A stretch of DNA of 64,000 nucleotides from Pseudomonas khavaziana (GCF_019145205.1 NZ_JAHSTT010000005.1:310001-374000); one strand, 5' to 3'. Positions 46,334 to 57,500 are shown, numbered from the stretch's first letter. The notes: generated from the sequence alone by a model not told the origin. Program-made: numbers and translations.

Positions 46334-48049
46334 TCAGATCTGCAAGCTCAGGCGTGTCAGCCAGACCTCCGGCTCCTGGCGAAAACCTGTGGGGGTGTTG
46401 AGGTTGCGTTGGTAATCGAAGTCGAGCTGCACGTTCTTCCAGCTCAGGTTGAGCCCCGCGCTGGCGCCGCTCAGGCGTTGGCTTTGGGCGCCGTGTTCGC
46501 GCTTGACCCAACCGTTGTCCAGGCCCAGGCGCGGGGTGATCTTCACCGGCAAGTCGCTGTTCAGCGGCAGGCGCAACGTGTTGCGCCACACGGCGCCAAT
46601 CGCGCCCGAGCTGCTGTTGTCGCGGTAGCCGCGCACGGCCGAGTCGTCGGTGACCAGCAACTGTTCGATGGCAGGCAGCGCGTCCGGGCTGTATTGCACC
46701 GACAGCTGGCTCTGCCACTGCCACGGTTGCGCAGACCATTGGCCGTTGCGCCATTGGCTGAGGTTGGCGCGGTACTTGTGAAATTGCGCCTTGGGCCGGT
46801 TTTTGTGCATCTGGTCGGCATCGCGATCGGCGCCGAACCAGGTCAGGCCCTGGGCGTAATTGAGGTCCAGGTTCCACACCGCGCTGTTGAGCCAGAACAG
46901 GTTCAGGCCGGCCTCGGCCACCGTCAGCGTGGGGCTCTGGATGTCCAGGTGAGCCTTCTGCAGGTAACTGTCGACGTCCTTGTAGGCCAGTTGCAGGTTG
47001 GCACTCAGTTGATGGCCCTGGTCGCGCCACAGCACCCGGTCGCTGCGCAGGCTGACCTGATCGGTGCGGCCGCTGTTGTAGAGCGTCGTGCGGCTGAGCT
47101 TGAACGGCGAGCGGTATTCGGCATGGCTGGCGAACAGGCTGTAGGTCCAGTAGCCGTAGGGGATCGAATAGAACAGGCTGTGGCTGCGGCTGTAGCGCGG
47201 CCCATGGTTTAGCGTGTCGCTGAAACTCAGGTTGAGCGAATCGCCCAGTTGCAGCGGGCTGTCCAGGCTCAGGCTGAGGGCATTGCGATCACGCCCGGTG
47301 CCGGCGCTGCCAAGGTTATCCAGCCCAACGCCCAGGGCCCAACGCGAGGCACTGCTGCGCGAGCGCAGGATGATGCGCGAGGCGCCCGCTTGGCTGCCAG
47401 GGGCGATATCGGCGGTGAGGTCGACCGAGCGCAGGCGGTTGAGCTGGTCCAGGCCCTGTTCCAGGTCGCGCAGGTTCAGCGGCTTGCCGAGCATCCCGGG
47501 AAACGCTGCGCCTAACGACACGGGCAGGCTCTGGTCGGCCAGTTCGATGGCTTCGAGGTAGCCTTCCTCGACGTGAATATCCAGTGGCTGCCCGGCGCTC
47601 GGCGCACTGATCAGGTAGGGACGGCTGGCGATATAGCCGGCCTCGACATACAGGCGCGTGACCTCGGCCAACAGCCGGTTGATCTGGGTGACGCCCATGC
47701 AGGGTGCAACGTAGGGCTCGATGTGTTTGTCCAGCTCGGTGCGGTTGAACAAGGTGGCCCCGGCCAGGCGGATACCGCGCAAAGGCCAGCAGCGTTCATC
47801 CTTGGCGATGTCTTTGGGCGCCGCCGGTGTGACCGAAGGCGTCCCGAAACGGCCGCGTTGCATCTGGCGCTGGCGCTGCTCCAGTTGTAGTTGCTGCAGG
47901 TCGTGCTGCTGTTGCTGCTGCAAGCGAAGGGCTTCCTGGCCTGGCTGCGGCGTTTGGGCGGCAGCCACCGGCAGCGCGCTCAGGCAAAGCAGGATGATGC
48001 CCAGTTTTTGAATACGACAGCAGTGTCCGGTTGTGGGCTGAATTGGCAC
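46334..48049 (-). CDS. Two-partner secretion transporter (TpsB/FhaC/ShlB family)
   Basis: A 571-residue outer-membrane pore that exports the TpsA protein. It has a signal peptide (LGIILLCLSALPVAAAQ), a plug helix region rich in Gln and Arg (LRLQQQQQHDLQQLQLEQRQ), two POTRA domains (CWPLRGIRLAGATLFNRTEL onwards) and a 16-strand barrel with the loop-6 motif VRGYRDNSSSGA. Starts at GTG 48049, with AAGGA seven bases before. The 135-base gap to tpsA suggests one operon. Confidence 0.93.
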   Translation of the reverse strand: MPIQPTTGHCCRIQKLGIILLCLSALPVAAAQTPQPGQEALRLQQQQQHDLQQLQLEQRQRQMQRGRFGTPSVTPAAPKDIAKDERCWPLRGIRLAGATLFNRTELDKHIEPYVAPCMGVTQINRLLAEVTRLYVEAGYIASRPYLISAPSAGQPLDIHVEEGYLEAIELADQSLPVSLGAAFPGMLGKPLNLRDLEQGLDQLNRLRSVDLTADIAPGSQAGASRIILRSRSSASRWALGVGLDNLGSAGTGRDRNALSLSLDSPLQLGDSLNLSFSDTLNHGPRYSRSHSLFYSIPYGYWTYSLFASHAEYRSPFKLSRTTLYNSGRTDQVSLRSDRVLWRDQGHQLSANLQLAYKDVDSYLQKAHLDIQSPTLTVAEAGLNLFWLNSAVWNLDLNYAQGLTWFGADRDADQMHKNRPKAQFHKYRANLSQWRNGQWSAQPWQWQSQLSVQYSPDALPAIEQLLVTDDSAVRGYRDNSSSGAIGAVWRNTLRLPLNSDLPVKITPRLGLDNGWVKREHGAQSQRLSGASAGLNLSWKNVQLDFDYQRNLNTPTGFRQEPEVWLTRLSLQI

Positions 48050-48541
48050 TCGACATCCTTAATGTAGAAACACACATGATCTATGCCTCCTGAGCCAAAC
48101 CGTGAACTCAGGGGAGTTGCCACACTGGAGTCATCATTAAACGGTTCGTTACATGAGCGGGGGATTTATTGCACAAAACGTGAGGAGTACCACGTTATTT
48201 AGGGAAAAAACGCACAAAATCAGTGCGTGCCGGGTCAGTGGTAACCCGAAACGCCAGTATTTTAGGGGTATGGTTGGCGTCGGAGGGGGATAGGGTTTTT
48301 TTGATTGTTGCAGTTAATGCGCTTAATCATTGCGTTTATAGCAGGCAGCGGTGCACCCGGCAGTCGCGTCCCGGCACACCAGATTAGGCTTTTGAATCCA
48401 TTCGATATTCTGTAGCCTTGCGCAGCTTCAGCTTTACCCGTGCTTGATGAACAAAAACACTTCGTCCGGCGGCGCCCGAAGGGCTCCAGAGCCGGTGGTA
48501 CACTCGACTTTCGCGCTACTGCGCCTGCAGGTCTTGCGAAC
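48050..48541. other. 492-base divergent region of tpsBA and nadA
   Basis: No gene is recognised. It holds the tpsB promoter on the left and the nadA promoter on the right. It is AT-rich in the first half (48120-48250) and marks the right edge of the accessory block. Confidence 0.5.
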
Positions 48542-49600
48542 ATGACGCACATTTCCGAACGCCTACTGGTTCAAGCCCACCTCGACGCCAAGCAGCCCAA
48601 GGTGCTCAGCGCCGCGCAAGAGGCGAGCCTGCGCGCCGCCATCGCCGCCGAGCTCAAGGCTCAGGATGCTGTGCTGGTTGCCCACTTCTATTGCGACCCG
48701 GTAATCCAGGCCCTGGCCGAAGAAACCGGTGGCTGTGTTTCCGACTCCCTGGAAATGGCGCGCTTCGGCGCCGCCCACCCGGCCAAGACCGTGCTGGTGG
48801 CCGGTGTGCGGTTCATGGGCGAGACCGCCAAGATTCTCACCCCTGAAAAACGCATCCTCATGCCGACCCTGGAAGCCACCTGCTCCCTGGACCTGGGTTG
48901 CCCGGTGGATGAGTTCTCTGCATTCTGCGACCAGCATCCCGAGCGCACCGTGGTGGTGTACGCCAACACCTCGGCGGCGGTCAAAGCCCGTGCCGATTGG
49001 GTGGTCACCTCAAGCTGCGCACTGGAGATCGTCGAAAGCCTGATGGACAACGGCGAGACCATCATCTGGGGCCCGGACAAACACCTGGGCACCTACATCC
49101 AGCGCCAGACCGGTGCCGACATGCTGCTGTGGGACGGTGCCTGCATCGTCCATGAAGAGTTCAAGTCCAAGCAGTTGGAAGACATGAAGGCGCTGTACCC
49201 GGACGCGGCGATCCTGGTGCACCCGGAGTCACCGACTTCGGTGATCGAGCTGGCGGATGCCGTAGGCTCGACGAGCCAACTGATTGCTGCAGCGCAGCGC
49301 CTGCCGAACAAGACCTTTATCGTGGCAACTGATCGCGGCATCTTCTACAAGATGCAGCAGCTGTGCCCGGACAAGATTTTCATTGAAGCGCCTACCGCCG
49401 GCAACGGCGCGGCATGCCGCAGTTGCGCGCACTGCCCGTGGATGGCAATGAACACGCTGGAGCGCACGTTGCAGTGTCTGCGTGAGGGCAGTAATGAGAT
49501 TTTCGTCGAACCGTCGGTGATTCCACAGGCGGTGCGGCCGCTAAAGCGCATGTTGGATTTCACCCAGGCCGCACGCCTAAAGCTGGCAGGTAACGCATAG
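48542..49600 (+). CDS. nadA: Quinolinate synthase NadA
   Basis: NadA condenses iminoaspartate with dihydroxyacetone phosphate to quinolinate in NAD synthesis, using a [4Fe-4S] cluster. Candidate ligand cysteines are in [29 protein letters not shown] and [15 protein letters not shown]. The 352-residue length is normal, with [18 protein letters not shown] near the start. The ATG at 48542 is inside a longer open frame; [14 protein letters not shown] is the usual start. In other Pseudomonas genomes nadA lies to the right of the same tRNA-Lys locus. Confidence 0.96.
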   Translation: MTHISERLLVQAHLDAKQPKVLSAAQEASLRAAIAAELKAQDAVLVAHFYCDPVIQALAEETGGCVSDSLEMARFGAAHPAKTVLVAGVRFMGETAKILTPEKRILMPTLEATCSLDLGCPVDEFSAFCDQHPERTVVVYANTSAAVKARADWVVTSSCALEIVESLMDNGETIIWGPDKHLGTYIQRQTGADMLLWDGACIVHEEFKSKQLEDMKALYPDAAILVHPESPTSVIELADAVGSTSQLIAAAQRLPNKTFIVATDRGIFYKMQQLCPDKIFIEAPTAGNGAACRSCAHCPWMAMNTLERTLQCLREGSNEIFVEPSVIPQAVRPLKRMLDFTQAARLKLAGNA

Positions 49601-49623
49601 CCCAGGTGTGAACACTTTCCAAA

Positions 49624-49650
49624 TGTGGGAGGGGGCTTGCTCCCACATTT
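49624..49650. repeat. Single REP palindrome
   Basis: TGTGGGAGGGGGCTTGCTCC directly joins its own inverted end CCCACATTT; a collapsed element without spacer, between nadA and the RDD gene. Confidence 0.8.
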
Positions 49651-49671
49651 TGATCTTCACTTGGCAGGTGG

Positions 49672-50160
49672 TTACTTCTTTTGCTTGGGGATTCGCACCA
49701 ACTGCGTGTCCGAATAGATGTCATGCCAGCTGCGTTTCTGTTTGTCGAACAACGACCAGATAAACCCCAGCCCCACGCACAACCATGACGCAATGGACAC
49801 CACAAAACGCAACAATGCCTGCCACAGGCTGATCCGCGAGCCGTCGGCGTTTTGCACGCGCACGCCCCACACCTGCATGCCCAGGGTTTGCCCCGAATGG
49901 GTCCAGAACTTGGCGAAGAACCCAAACAGTACAAACAACAGGATCGTCGACAGCAACGGGTCACCGTCCAGCGCGCCGGATTCGGTGAGGGTGCGCATTT
50001 TCGCTTCGCCCACAAAGGCGATCCACACCAGCTTGTAGATAAAGGCGGTGACGATCAGCAGCGCCGTGCACAACAGGAAATCGTAGAACATCGCTGCCAG
50101 GCGACGGCCCAGGCCAACGGCGGGGAATTGGCCTTGGGGGCTTAGCAGGTGCTTCGACAT
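49672..50160 (-). CDS. RDD family membrane protein
   Basis: A 162-residue inner-membrane protein of the RDD family. The typical start RRLAAMFYDFLLCTALLIVT carries the R..D positions, then a second and third hydrophobic region (LLSTILLFVLFGFFAKFWTH; LLRFVVSIASWLCVGLGFIW), with GQTLGMQVWGVRVQ between. Some RDD proteins act in sodium or proton exchange or in membrane stress; the role here is unknown. Confidence 0.9.
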   Translation of the reverse strand: MSKHLLSPQGQFPAVGLGRRLAAMFYDFLLCTALLIVTAFIYKLVWIAFVGEAKMRTLTESGALDGDPLLSTILLFVLFGFFAKFWTHSGQTLGMQVWGVRVQNADGSRISLWQALLRFVVSIASWLCVGLGFIWSLFDKQKRSWHDIYSDTQLVRIPKQKK

Positions 50161-50206
50161 GGCAGGGCTCTCAGGAGGAAAAGCAGCATTTTACGGACAA
50201 ACGCCC

Positions 50207-50242
50207 ATAAAAAAGCCCCTGATGTCATATCAGGGGCTTTTT
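50207..50242 (-). terminator. Terminator of the cold-shock gene
   Basis: A perfect stem of about 14 bp, AAAAGCCCCTGAT/ATCAGGGGCTTTT, with a short loop and A/T runs on both sides, lies just after the csp stop at 50256. Confidence 0.92.
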
Positions 50243-50255
50243 GTCGCAGGAAGGA

Positions 50256-50471
50256 TCAGGTGTTCTCTGCTTGTACTTCGTCAGCCTGCATGCCTTTCTG
50301 GCCTTGTACAGCTACGAAGGTCACTTTCTGGCCTTCTTTCAGGCTCTTGAAGCCATTGCCCTGGATAGCGCGGAAATGCACAAACAGATCCGGGCCGCTT
50401 TCTGGAGTGATAAAACCAAACCCTTTTTCGTCATTGAACCACTTGACGAGACCGCTCTGACGTTCAGCCAT
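50256..50471 (-). CDS. Cold-shock protein, CspA family
   Basis: A 71-residue RNA chaperone with RNP1 (KGFGFI) and RNP2 (LFVHF) in the order [20 protein letters not shown] then [10 protein letters not shown]. It binds single-stranded RNA or DNA and melts structures. The ATG follows AAGGAAAGAAGAAA. An upstream region of several hundred bases probably holds the long regulated leader common to csp genes. Similar in size and sequence to Pseudomonas CapB/CspD-type proteins. Confidence 0.95.
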   Translation of the reverse strand: MAERQSGLVKWFNDEKGFGFITPESGPDLFVHFRAIQGNGFKSLKEGQKVTFVAVQGQKGMQADEVQAENT

Positions 50472-50863
50472 TTTCTTCTTTCCTTTGACGCTAAAAATTA
50501 ATGACAGCCCCTTTCACATGAAAGAGTACTGGGCTGGGTTGCAGGAAAGTAAGAGACGTCGAACGGGTTGTAGCAAAACTTTTAGCTACTGCCCAGGTCC
50601 AGGTTCCAAGCGACCCATGCAAACACAGTGAAGGAACTCTACGCCAACTAATATGAAAAAAACAAGCCCTGCGAAAGACCCTGTTTTTGCTCGGGCACAT
50701 GACACTTTGTTGAACGTAGTAGTGGCGAGTTATTCGATAGAGTTATTCACTTGTTATAGGAGACTTCCTATAGAAAAGACTATCGGATATGCACTGTTTT
50801 ATGGCGGCTGCGTTACAGTTTAGTGCGCGTAAGCGCAGCCGCGTTACTTATGGAAACATTTAA
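50472..50863. other. 392-base region: csp leader side and gcvT 3' side
   Basis: The left part is the probable csp leader/promoter. On the right is a strong inverted repeat GCGGCTGCG (50804-50812)/CGCAGCCGC (50834-50842), 21 bases past the gcvT stop, which may end or protect the gcv mRNA. No gene was seen. Confidence 0.6.
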
Positions 50864-51988
50864 TCAGCCGCGATAGTAACGCTGTGGCACAAATGGCATT
50901 TTACTTACACGTAATGGCACCTTTTTCCCACGCACCAGTGCAGAGACTTCGCTATCCAGTGCAGTAAAGCCGCTGTCCAGGTAACCCATGGCCAGCGGAC
51001 CGCCCAGGGTTGGACCAAAGCCACCGCTGCATACGCTGCCGATCACGGTGCCTTGTTCGTCGACGATCTCGGCACCTTCACGCACCGGGGTGCGTTCCTG
51101 GGGCAGCAAGCCTACGCGCTTGCGGCTCACGCCGGCTTGTTGCTGGGTGAAGATGCGGTCGGCACCCGGGAAACCGCCGGCACGTGGGCCATCGGCACGC
51201 CGAGCCTTGGAGATTGCCCACAACAGGCTGGCTTCGATTGGCGTGGTGTCGGTGTTCATGTCATGGCCATAGAGGCACAGGCCGGCTTCCAGGCGCAGGG
51301 AGTCGCGGGCGCCCAGGCCAATGGCCTGTACTTCGGTTTCGGCCAGCAGGCTGCGGGCCAGGCTTTCTGCGTTAGCTGCCGGTACGGAAATTTCAAAGCC
51401 GTCTTCACCGGTGTAGCCGGAACGGCTGACGTAGCAGTCCACGCCCAGCAGGCGCAGAGTGGCAAATTGCATGAAGGTCATCTGGGTGACCTCCGGCGCC
51501 AGGCGCGCCAGTACCTTCACCGCCGCCGGGCCTTGCAGTGCGAGCAGGGCGCGCTCTTCGAACAGCGGCTCAATGGTGCATTGGTCGCCGATATGTTTGC
51601 GCAGATGCGCCAGGTCCTGGTCCTTGCAGGCGGCGTTGACCACCAGGAACAGTTCGTCGTTGCCCAGATTGGCGACCATCAGATCGTCGAGGATGCCGCC
51701 TTGCTCGTTGGTGAACATCGCGTAGCGCTGCATGCCCACCGGCAGGTCGATGATATCGACCGGTACCAGGGTTTCCAGGGCCTTGGCGGCATTGGCGCCG
51801 GTCAGGCGGATCTGGCCCATGTGGGACACGTCGAACAACCCGGCCTGTTCACGGGTGTGCAGGTGTTCCTTCATCACGCCCAGCGGGTACTGCACTGGCA
51901 TGTCGTAGCCGGCGAAGGGCACCATGCGCGCGCCCAGCTCAAGGTGCAGGGCGTGCAATGGGGTTTTCAACAGGGTTTCGGTGGACAT
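50864..51988 (-). CDS. gcvT: GcvT, aminomethyltransferase of glycine cleavage
   Basis: The T-protein takes the aminomethyl group from lipoyl-GcvH, releases ammonia and passes the carbon to tetrahydrofolate. It has 374 residues with LHALHLELGARMVPFAGYDM at the start, FDVSHMGQIRLTG (folate region), SRSGYTGEDGFEI and the GFGPTLGGPLAMGYL end, all conserved. The ATG at 51988 follows CAGGAGCTGAAT. It is the last gene of gcvHP-gcvT; a REPIN stands between it and gcvHP, and no glyA or sdaA intervenes as it does in P. aeruginosa's GcsR operon. Confidence 0.96.
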   Translation of the reverse strand: MSTETLLKTPLHALHLELGARMVPFAGYDMPVQYPLGVMKEHLHTREQAGLFDVSHMGQIRLTGANAAKALETLVPVDIIDLPVGMQRYAMFTNEQGGILDDLMVANLGNDELFLVVNAACKDQDLAHLRKHIGDQCTIEPLFEERALLALQGPAAVKVLARLAPEVTQMTFMQFATLRLLGVDCYVSRSGYTGEDGFEISVPAANAESLARSLLAETEVQAIGLGARDSLRLEAGLCLYGHDMNTDTTPIEASLLWAISKARRADGPRAGGFPGADRIFTQQQAGVSRKRVGLLPQERTPVREGAEIVDEQGTVIGSVCSGGFGPTLGGPLAMGYLDSGFTALDSEVSALVRGKKVPLRVSKMPFVPQRYYRG

Positions 51989-52053
51989 ATTCAGCTCCTG
52001 AAAAACGTGCTGGCGCGCGGTTAGGCGTCAGCACTCGATAATGTTGTCAAAAA

Positions 52054-52141
52054 TGTGGGAGCGGGCTTGCGCGCGAAAACGGGCTGTCAGTTGATGCACC
52101 TGTAACTGATACACCGCTTTCGCGAGCAAGCCCGCTCCCAC
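52054..52141. repeat. REPIN between gcvP and gcvT (GGAGCGGGCTTGC type)
   Basis: TGTGGGAGCGGGCTTGCGCG and the inverted arm GCAAGCCCGCTCCCA (to 52140). This is a third arm variant, different from the other copies. Sitting inside the operon, it could lower or shape gcvT mRNA. Confidence 0.9.
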
Positions 52142-52164
52142 CTTTGATCGAGTTGACCTTCAGG

Positions 52165-55100
52165 TTATGCGTAGCTCTCGATCGACGGACATGCGCAGAC
52201 GAGGTTGCGGTCGCCAAACACGTTGTCGACCCGGCCAACCGGTGGCCAGTATTTGCCTTCGATCAGCGAGGCGACCGGGTACACCGCTTGTTCACGGCTG
52301 TAGGGGTGTGACCACTCGCCGACCAATTCTGCGGCGGTGTGTGGTGCGTTTTTCAACGGGTTGTCGTCCTTGTCCAGCGTGCCGTTTTCCACCGCGCGGA
52401 TCTCTTCGCGGATGGCGATCATGGCGTCGCAGAAACGGTCCAGTTCTTCCTTGGACTCACTTTCGGTCGGCTCGATCATCAAGGTGCCTGCCACCGGGAA
52501 CGACATGGTCGGCGCATGGAAACCGAAGTCGATCAGGCGCTTGGCCACGTCATCCACGCTGATGCCACTGCTGTCTTTCAACGGGCGCAGGTCGAGGATG
52601 CATTCATGGGCCACCAGACCGTTGCTGCCGGTGTAGAGCACGGGGTAGTGCTCTTCCAGGCGACGGGAAATGTAGTTGGCATTCAGGATCGCCAACTGCG
52701 AGGCGCGCTTGAGGCCGGCGCCGCCCATCATGCTGATGTACATCCAGGTGATCGGCAGAATGCTCGCGCTGCCGAACGGTGCGGCACACACCGCGCCTTC
52801 CTTGCGTTCCATGGCCGCGTGGCCCGGCAGGAATGGCGTGAGGTGCGACTTGACGCCAATCGGACCAACGCCGGGGCCGCCACCGCCGTGGGGGATACAG
52901 AAGGTCTTGTGCAGGTTCAGGTGGGACACGTCGCCGCCGAACTTGCCCGGTGCGCACAGGCCAACCATGGCATTCATGTTGGCGCCGTCGATGTACACCT
53001 GGCCGCCGTTGTCGTGGATGATCGCGCAGATGTCACGGATGCCTTCCTCGAACACGCCGTGGGTGGACGGGTAGGTGATCATCAGCGCGGCGAGGTGCTC
53101 GCGGTGCTCGATGGCCTTGGCGCGCAGGTCTTCGATATCGACGTTGCCACGCGCATCGCAGGCGGTCACCACCACGCGCATGCCGGCCATGTTGGCGGTG
53201 GCCGGGTTGGTGCCGTGGGCCGACGATGGGATCAGGCAGATGTCGCGACGTGCTTCGCCACGGCTCTGGTGATAGGCGCGGATGGCCAATAGGCCTGCGT
53301 ATTCACCTTGGGAGCCGGCGTTTGGCTGCAGGGAGATCGCATCGTAGCCGGTGGCCGCGCAGAGCATGGCCTCCAGTTCGGTGGTCAGTTGCTGATAGCC
53401 GGCGCTTTGTGAAGCCGGGGCGAAGGGGTGCAGGGCACCGAACTCGGCCCAGGTCACCGGGATCATTTCGCTGGCGGCGTTGAGCTTCATGGTGCACGAG
53501 CCCAGCGGGATCATGGTGCGGTCCAAGGCCAGGTCCTTGTCGGCCAGCTTGCGCAGGTAGCGCATCAGCTCGGTTTCCGAATGATAGCGGTTGAATACCG
53601 GGTGGCTGAGGATCGGTGACTGGCGCAGCAGAGCGGCAGGCAGGGTGCTGTCGGTGGCGGCGAAGGCGGGAAGGGCCTTGCCGTCGGCGAAGATCGCCCA
53701 CAAGGCCTGGATATCGGCCTGGGTGGTGGTTTCGTCGACCGACAGGCCAACACGTTCGGCGTCGACTACACGAAGATTGATGCGCTGGGCGTGGGCCTTG
53801 TCATGCAAGGCTTTGGTGTTGGCGCCGGTGTTGAGTGTGATCGTGTCGAAGAAGTTTTTCTGCTCGACCTCAAGGCCCAGGGCGGTCAAGCCCTTGGCCA
53901 GGATCGCGGTCAGCTGGTGAATGCGCTGGGCGATCTGGGTCAGTCCCTTGGGACCGTGGTACACGGCGTACATGCTGGCGATGTTGGCCAGCAGCACCTG
54001 GGCGGTGCAGATGTTGCTGGTGGCCTTCTCGCGACGGATATGTTGTTCGCGGGTCTGCATGGCCAGGCGCAGGGCCGGCTTGCCGAAGCGGTCGACGGAA
54101 ACCCCGACCAGGCGCCCCGGCATATCGCGCTTGAACGCATCCTTGGTGGAGAAGTACGCCGCGTGCGGGCCACCAAAGCCCAGCGGCACGCCGAAGCGTT
54201 GCGCGCTGCCAATGGCGACGTCGGCACCGAACTCACCCGGTGGGGTCAGCAGGGTCAGGGCCAGCAGGTCGGCGGCCACGGCCACCAGGGCATTGGCGGC
54301 GTGGAAACGCTCGGTCAGCTCGCGGTAATCAAATACATCGCCGTTGCTGGCCGGGTATTGCAGCAGTGCGCCGAAGAACGGGCTGACGTCGGTCAGTTCG
54401 CGCTCATCGCCGACCACCACGTCGATGCCCAGCGGTTCGGCACGGGTGCGCAGTACGTCGAGGGTTTGCGGGTGGCTGTGCACTGAGGCGAAGAAGGCAT
54501 TGCTGCCTTTGTTCTTGCTCAGGCGCTTGCAGAAGGTCATGGCTTCGGCGGCGGCGGTGGCTTCATCGAGCAGGGACGCGTTGGCAATCGGCAGGCCGGT
54601 GAGGTCGCTGATCAGCGTCTGGAAGTTCAGCAGGGCCTCCAGGCGGCCCTGGGAAATCTCTGGCTGATACGGCGTGTAAGCGGTGTACCAGGCCGGGTTT
54701 TCCAGCAGGTTACGCAGGATCGGCGACGGCGTATGGCAGTTGTAGTAGCCCTGGCCGATGTAGGTCTTGAACAGTTGGTTCTGGCCGGCGATGGCCTTGA
54801 TCCTGGCCAGGGCCTCGGCTTCGCTCAAGCCGTCTTCCAGGCCGAGCACGCTGGTGCCCTTGATGCTTTCCGGGATCACGCTGGCACTGAGGGCTTCGAG
54901 GGAATCAAAGCCCAGGCTGGCGAGCATCTGCTGCTCATCTGCCTGGCGCGGGCCGATGTGGCGGGCGATGAATTCGTTGGCGGTGGTCAAATTGATACTC
55001 ATGGCGCGCTCCTCGGCTTCTGCGTTGGCTTTGATCAGGCGGTCGTATGCATCCTGATCCAACAGCTTAGCCACTGCCTCGGCGTCGGTCGGTTTAAAGC

Positions 55101-55395
55101 GGAAGAACCAGCCTTCACCCATCGGGTCTTCGTTGACCAGTTCCGGGCTGTCACTGAGCTTGTCGTTCACTTCCAGCACTTCACCGTCCAACGGCATATA
55201 CACGCCGCTGGCGGCTTTTACCGATTCCACGGTGGAGGCTTCAGCGCCCTTGTCGTAAGCCTGCAACTCCGGCAGTTGCACGAAAACCACATCACCCAGC
55301 GCGTTCTGCGCAAAAGCGGTGATGCCCACGGTAACGCTGCCATCGGCTTCGGCGCGCAGCCATTCGTGATCTTCAGTGAAACGCAACTCGCTCAT
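52165..55395 (-). CDS. gcvH-gcvP: GcvH-GcvP fusion: lipoyl carrier joined in frame to glycine dehydrogenase
   Basis: One open frame of 1076 codons joins two normally separate subunits. Residues 1-131 are GcvH ([20 protein letters not shown]) with the lipoylated Lys in [11 protein letters not shown]. Residues 132-1076 are full-length GcvP ([20 protein letters not shown]), a PLP enzyme that decarboxylates glycine; the PLP Lys lies in [19 protein letters not shown]. At the joint the sequence is GCC GAG GAG CGC GCC ATG, with no stop. The gcvP binding site GAGGAG (55014-55009) remains, so separate GcvP could still be made. Loss of one base from a TGA stop explains the fusion; an assembly error is the main alternative. 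The operon has a sigma-54 promoter and GcsR-type sites. Confidence 0.9.
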   Translation of the reverse strand: MSELRFTEDHEWLRAEADGSVTVGITAFAQNALGDVVFVQLPELQAYDKGAEASTVESVKAASGVYMPLDGEVLEVNDKLSDSPELVNEDPMGEGWFFRFKPTDAEAVAKLLDQDAYDRLIKANAEAEERAMSINLTTANEFIARHIGPRQADEQQMLASLGFDSLEALSASVIPESIKGTSVLGLEDGLSEAEALARIKAIAGQNQLFKTYIGQGYYNCHTPSPILRNLLENPAWYTAYTPYQPEISQGRLEALLNFQTLISDLTGLPIANASLLDEATAAAEAMTFCKRLSKNKGSNAFFASVHSHPQTLDVLRTRAEPLGIDVVVGDERELTDVSPFFGALLQYPASNGDVFDYRELTERFHAANALVAVAADLLALTLLTPPGEFGADVAIGSAQRFGVPLGFGGPHAAYFSTKDAFKRDMPGRLVGVSVDRFGKPALRLAMQTREQHIRREKATSNICTAQVLLANIASMYAVYHGPKGLTQIAQRIHQLTAILAKGLTALGLEVEQKNFFDTITLNTGANTKALHDKAHAQRINLRVVDAERVGLSVDETTTQADIQALWAIFADGKALPAFAATDSTLPAALLRQSPILSHPVFNRYHSETELMRYLRKLADKDLALDRTMIPLGSCTMKLNAASEMIPVTWAEFGALHPFAPASQSAGYQQLTTELEAMLCAATGYDAISLQPNAGSQGEYAGLLAIRAYHQSRGEARRDICLIPSSAHGTNPATANMAGMRVVVTACDARGNVDIEDLRAKAIEHREHLAALMITYPSTHGVFEEGIRDICAIIHDNGGQVYIDGANMNAMVGLCAPGKFGGDVSHLNLHKTFCIPHGGGGPGVGPIGVKSHLTPFLPGHAAMERKEGAVCAAPFGSASILPITWMYISMMGGAGLKRASQLAILNANYISRRLEEHYPVLYTGSNGLVAHECILDLRPLKDSSGISVDDVAKRLIDFGFHAPTMSFPVAGTLMIEPTESESKEELDRFCDAMIAIREEIRAVENGTLDKDDNPLKNAPHTAAELVGEWSHPYSREQAVYPVASLIEGKYWPPVGRVDNVFGDRNLVCACPSIESYA

Positions 55396-55455
55396 GGAAA
55401 CTCCTCAGGGCCAGAATCGTCTGGTGGACGGGATTGGAATAATGGGGAGTTGCTT

Positions 55456-55472
55456 AGCAATATTGCGGCCAA
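55456..55472 (-). promoter_or_regulatory. Sigma-54 promoter (-24/-12) of gcvHP
   Basis: On the minus strand TTGGCCGCAATATTGCT matches YTGGCACGN4TTGCW, with GG and GC 12 bases apart as required. It lies about 60 bases before the gcvH start. Confidence 0.82.
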
Positions 55473-55535
55473 GGTTATTAAGTCTTTATAAATCAAAGAC
55501 TTGATGAAAATAGTTATAACGTTAGCGTGTTTACA

Positions 55536-55553
55536 TGTAGCGATTTCGCTACA
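55536..55553. promoter_or_regulatory. GcsR-type binding site 1
   Basis: TGTAGCGATTTCGCTACA is a perfect 7-4-7 palindrome, near the reported GcsR consensus TGTAACG-N4-CGTTCCG. It is nearest to the sigma-54 promoter. Confidence 0.75.
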
Positions 55554-55616
55554 GTCGGGTGCGTGAAAAAAAGCCTATGTGGATCAAAGCCTTGCATGGC
55601 GCGCAAAAAACAGGGT

Positions 55617-55634
55617 TGTAGCGATATCGTTACG
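55617..55634. promoter_or_regulatory. GcsR-type binding site 2
   Basis: TGTAGCGATATCGTTACG has the same half-site spacing as site 1 with small changes in the right half. Confidence 0.7.
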
Positions 55635-55635
55635 C

Positions 55636-55653
55636 TGTAGCGCTTTCAGTACA
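55636..55653. promoter_or_regulatory. GcsR-type binding site 3
   Basis: TGTAGCGCTTTCAGTACA lies one base after site 2 in the same orientation, forming a tandem pair that suits cooperative binding. Confidence 0.65.
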
Positions 55654-55695
55654 CTGAATGTCGTTCCTGGACCAAAATTTGGAATGCTCTGCAAA

Positions 55696-55783
55696 TGTGG
55701 GAGGGGGCTTGCTCCCGATAGCGGTGTATCAGTCAAAGGTTTATGGCCGACACACCGCTATCGGGAGCAAGCCCCCTCCCACA
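55696..55783. repeat. REPIN (GGAGGGGGCTTGCTCCCGAT type)
   Basis: TGTGGGAGGGGGCTTGCTCC with an inverted arm ending CCCCCTCCCACA. It lies between the gcsR stop and the gcv control region. Confidence 0.92.
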
Positions 55784-55805
55784 TTTGTTTGTATTCCAAC
55801 TTGAA

Positions 55806-57314
<1,509 letters not shown>

Positions 57315-57403
57315 GGGGTGCTAGCAATTCTGGGGAGCGAGAGGCGGCAAGTATGCCTTGGCGCGGGGCGCAGGTGAAATCTGACGAATGATGGCGGTCA
57401 AAA

Positions 57404-57493
57404 TGTAGGAGGGGGCTTGCCCCTGATTGCGGTGGATCAGCTAATAAATCTGTTGCTGACACACAGCCATCGGGGGCAAGCCCCCTCCCACAT
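57404..57493. repeat. REPIN (GGAGGGGGCTTGCCCC type)
   Basis: TGTAGGAGGGGGCTTGCCCC with inverted arm GGGGGCAAGCCCCCTCCCAC. It lies between the DUF5064 gene and gcsR. Confidence 0.92.
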
Positions 57494-57500
57494 TTTCAAC

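Larger units (their letters stand above)
55396..55695 (-). promoter_or_regulatory. Promoter region of gcvHP
   Basis: This 300-base region between gcsR and gcvHP carries a sigma-54 promoter and three 18-bp palindromes described separately. The gcvH ATG has CTGAGGAGTTTCC just upstream. Its layout is that of an enhancer-activated promoter: activator sites about 65-180 bases upstream of the -24/-12 element. Confidence 0.75.

Noticed and set aside
48262..48552. 96-codon minus frame in the nadA upstream region
   Set aside because: It overlaps the nadA start and promoter and has no domain.
52339..54486. Two long plus-strand frames opposite gcvP
   Set aside because: Antisense shadows of a conserved enzyme gene.
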